Source of the DNA: Bacillota bacterium | GTDB taxonomy: Bacteria > Bacillota > Desulfotomaculia > Desulfotomaculales > JAJYZD01 | NCBI GenBank assembly: GCA_021800315.1 | Contig: JAJYZD010000230.1 | Coordinates: forward strand, 1 to 5,988 | Reading direction: 5' to 3' | Length of the DNA stretch: 5,988 nucleotides | Program-made: the position numbers and the translations under genes | In this document: positions 4,608-5,988 of the stretch, in pieces | Position numbering within the stretch: the first letter of the stretch is position 1 | Layout: each line of letters begins with the position of its first letter | The notes under the pieces: model-generated | Told to the model about the DNA's origin: nothing | Seen by the model: only the letters and a program-made list of their open reading frames with translations | Database searches by the model: none

Positions 4608-5180
4608 GTGGCCTATGCAGAGTCATATGCCCCGGCTGTACGGACTGGAGACGGGCAGGTGAGCCCAATCCATGCATATAAGCGTGGTAATAGAAGGGGG
4701 GCTGTGGTTGCGCCTTGCATGTCAGGCCAAACGCAAAATATGACTGATAAAATAGAGAAAATTAGAGTAAGGCTTAGGTTGGATATAAAAGAGAATAAAA
4801 GAAAGACAAGATTGTCCCGGTCGTCTGTGGAGAAACGAGTCGGGTATCGGCGTGATGAACAGGTGATATCGCTTCAGTATAACGCTTTTCAGGGAGTTGA
4901 GATTGAAGATATAGATAGTTCCGGGGACGTATATCTTGTGGACGACCAACAGACTAAAACGGAAACGGCCTATGCTCCATTGACTATCGTTATGAAAATA
5001 ACTTCATTGCATGATGCGTTACCGTTTATTATTCGGGATGATTTTCGCAAGATTGAGGTGTTGGAGCCGGCCGATTATTGGGTTAATGGGCGCGAAATTG
5101 AAACATTATTCTTTCGTATGTCGGAGGAGTTTGTTAAGCATAGGCAGTACATGGAAGATCAGCTAAAAAAGAAAAGGTAG
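4608..5180 (+). CDS. Unrecognised AT-rich protein gene (190 aa from GTG, or 146 aa from an internal ATG)
   Basis: The frame from GTG 4608 has AGGTGA six bases upstream and is the only start with a ribosome binding site. However, the first 44 codons are GC-rich like the surroundings, and from about 4735 the DNA turns AT-rich (about 41% GC over 4741-5160, against 70% in the first 60 bases of the window). ATG 4740 begins the AT-rich part (MTDKIEKIRVRLRLDIKENK) but lacks a clear site. The protein is charged and soluble: a basic N-terminal region (residues 45-85), a middle with strand-like stretches (GDVYLVDD, APLTIVMKI), then EVLEPADYWVNGREIETLFF and a lysine-rich helical end (KHRQYMEDQLKKKR). 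No membrane segment or known motif is visible. The composition suggests horizontal acquisition, perhaps from phage or plasmid. A 15-codon ORF (4615-4662) with its own AAGGG site overlaps the GTG start. Confidence 0.5.
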   Translation: MAYAESYAPAVRTGDGQVSPIHAYKRGNRRGAVVAPCMSGQTQNMTDKIEKIRVRLRLDIKENKRKTRLSRSSVEKRVGYRRDEQVISLQYNAFQGVEIEDIDSSGDVYLVDDQQTKTETAYAPLTIVMKITSLHDALPFIIRDDFRKIEVLEPADYWVNGREIETLFFRMSEEFVKHRQYMEDQLKKKR

Positions 5181-5232
5181 CACTCCATTGAGGATGTCCG
5201 CGCCGCATTCTTCTGACTTTAGTTAGGAGTAA

Positions 5233-5330
5233 GGACCGGAACCACTTTCACCTATGTCGCGGTGCCGGATCCGGAGTTCCAACCCACACTGCGGGGTGGA
5301 CGAACAGACAGACGATGCTGCACATGGCAT
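5233..5330 (+). pseudogene. Relic of a second DUF218/YdcF-like gene
   Basis: These 98 bases align with 2715-2810 of the intact DUF218 gene at about 88% identity. In the first part, seven of eight substitutions are silent (for example ACA/ACC, GTG/GTC, GCA/GCG) and one changes His to Gln in PDPEF[HQ]PT. Then a net 2-base insertion near 5291-5298 shifts the frame, although the DNA downstream still matches through the RQTMLHMA codons. The silent pattern means the fragment comes from a homologue that had been under protein-level selection before it decayed. Both ends of the homology are abrupt; the left end lies 52 bases after the stop of the AT-rich gene. Confidence 0.87.
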
Positions 5331-5611
5331 CGTTCCGTCACCAATGGTGATTCCCTGTGCCGGTGGTCTGACACGTTCCCTGGCCGGTGACTCTGGCACG
5401 GCTTCCTGTTCTCCGGGGAACCGGAGTGGAACCCCTGGCCGCCCATAACGGTGCCTGCGGATTGCCGTGGGCCTTCTTTTTCGTCGCGGCGGAAGCGCTG
5501 ATTGCCTTCATGCGGCAATGTCCGCCGGAAGGCGTGAAACCATCGCCATTGGCAAGATGCCGGGATGCTCTACAGCCCGGCTCCCCCAGCAGATGTGCGG
5601 AAAGGTCTGTT
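5331..5611. other. Region without a supported gene
   Basis: A plus frame (5387-5659) contains a hydrophobic stretch (LPWAFFFVAAEALIAFM) and a minus frame (5252-5518) is also open, but the latter runs across the DUF218 relic and neither matches anything I know. The minus strand has a short GCCGGG/CCCGGC stem (about 5561-5583) beyond the Rpn-like stop, without a T-tract. Confidence 0.4.
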
Positions 5612-5988
5612 TTAGTCTACGGAAGAATCGTGCTGAGAATGGAGCATGGCATCGCTTAAAATGCGGTCGGCCTCTTCCAGCGAATTGGCGATCAACAACT
5701 CCGCATACACCCGCTCGGCAACCGCCGGATCGGTTAATCGCCCTATCATGGTCTGCAAGGTTGCAGATTCCTGGTCGAACCTAGTGTCAAAAACTGGACG
5801 ATGTGCTTTATCGTTGCTGCCAACCGGCCTTCCGGCCGGCCCGGCCTTGGCCCCGGCCAACATGGATACTTCGTCCCGCAGGTACTTCTGCCGCATTTCG
5901 TAGCGCCTGCGTTCCTCCTTATCCTTCCAGAACATTTCCTCTATGGTTAACGCCTTCCTGATTCCCGGGTTCCGCTCGGCTATGGCGT
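5612..5988 (-). CDS. C-terminal part of an Rpn/PD-(D/E)XK-type recombination-promoting nuclease-like protein
   Basis: The frame is open from the right edge of the window to TAA 5612-5614, so the ATG at 5935 is probably internal: upstream it reads AIAERNPGIRKALTIEE before MFWKDKEERRRYEMRQKYLR and DEVSMLAGAK. This KAL..EE.....D.EER..YE.R.KYL.D..SM pattern is typical of the region behind the nuclease domain of Rpn (PD-(D/E)XK transposase-like) proteins, which cut DNA and promote recombination. The catalytic part would lie outside the window. After GAKAGPAGRP the tail differs from the usual ending: it carries FDQESATLQTMIGRLTDPAV and ERVYAELLIANSLEEADRIL before SDAMLHSQHDSSVD. That could be a family-specific C-terminal domain or a fusion. 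Assignment rests on recalled motif similarity only. Confidence 0.58.
   Translation of the reverse strand, partial: AIAERNPGIRKALTIEEMFWKDKEERRRYEMRQKYLRDEVSMLAGAKAGPAGRPVGSNDKAHRPVFDTRFDQESATLQTMIGRLTDPAVAERVYAELLIANSLEEADRILSDAMLHSQHDSSVD

Noticed and set aside
4611..4650. Similarity of SYAPAV to the GYAPCL region of the DUF218 protein, which could have been the 5' half of the relic
   Set aside because: Only about 12 of 20 bases match and nothing beyond; not enough to claim homology.
4615..4662. 15-codon ORF MQSHMPRLYGLETGR with an AAGGG site, possible leader peptide
   Set aside because: Too short to support; no run of regulatory codons and no attenuator hairpin follows it. Mentioned under the overlapping AT-rich gene.
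5323..5654. CATGGCATCG occurring at 5323-5332 and 5645-5654, as if flanking an insertion
   Set aside because: A 10-base match between two places in a 6-kb window is expected by chance, and nothing between them looks like a mobile element.
1..5988. CRISPR array, rRNA or complete insertion sequence
   Set aside because: No regularly spaced repeats, no rRNA-like sequence, and no transposase or terminal inverted repeats were seen.

Overview
The window looks like a chromosomal segment of a moderately GC-rich bacterium. Coding density is high at the left end; the middle and right are a patchwork of intact, truncated and decayed genes. The protein families (a DUF218/YdcF-type protein, an ExeA/TnsC-type helper ATPase, a YdjM-type membrane protein, an Rpn-type nuclease tail), the strong AGGAGG-like ribosome binding sites and the TTG/GTG starts fit a GC-rich anaerobic Firmicute of the Peptococcaceae/Moorella kind. 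That is an inference from remembered family distribution, not a database result.

Layout: (1) 1-720, plus strand: the 3' part of a phosphohexomutase (phosphomannomutase/phosphoglucomutase) gene. (2) 721-1043: no convincing gene, but an inverted repeat and a terminator-like hairpin that would serve the minus strand. (3) 1044-2299, minus strand: a small operon, in order of transcription a 5'-truncated ExeA/TnsC-type AAA+ ATPase, a winged-helix-like protein starting at TTG, and a possible 50-residue ORF, followed by the hairpin at 986-1018. No transposase is present, and the ATPase is cut off a few bases from the start of the next gene, so this is probably the remnant of a transposon. (4) 2306-2917, plus: an intact DUF218/YdcF-like membrane-anchored protein. 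(5) 2918-3919: debris. It holds a short antitoxin-like fragment on the minus strand (3066-3239), a minus-strand hypothetical frame (3263-3835) interrupted by a terminator-like bulged hairpin (3635-3686), and a weak 30-bp repeat. (6) 3920-4501, plus: a YdjM/DUF457-like membrane protein gene with a strong ribosome binding site. It is broken by an in-frame TAA, carries a perfect terminator-like hairpin inside the reading frame, and has lost a conserved Asp. (7) 4608-5180, plus: an unrecognised gene, most of which is strikingly AT-rich (about 41% GC by hand count). (8) 5233-5330, plus: a 98-bp relic of a second DUF218 gene, about 88% identical to 2715-2810. It differs mostly at silent positions and carries a net +2 frameshift. 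(9) 5612-5988, minus: the C-terminal part of an Rpn/PD-(D/E)XK-type protein running off the window.

Apart from the ATPase/winged-helix pair the genes do not form an obvious pathway. The clearest story is of a genomic rubbish tip: a truncated transposition operon, an orphan antitoxin-like tail, a nonsense-interrupted membrane gene, a foreign AT-rich gene and a decayed paralogue fragment lie side by side. I did not find a convincing new defence or mobile system. The best candidates for a second look are the orphan ATPase operon, the two hairpins that sit inside reading frames, and the AT-rich chimeric ORF.
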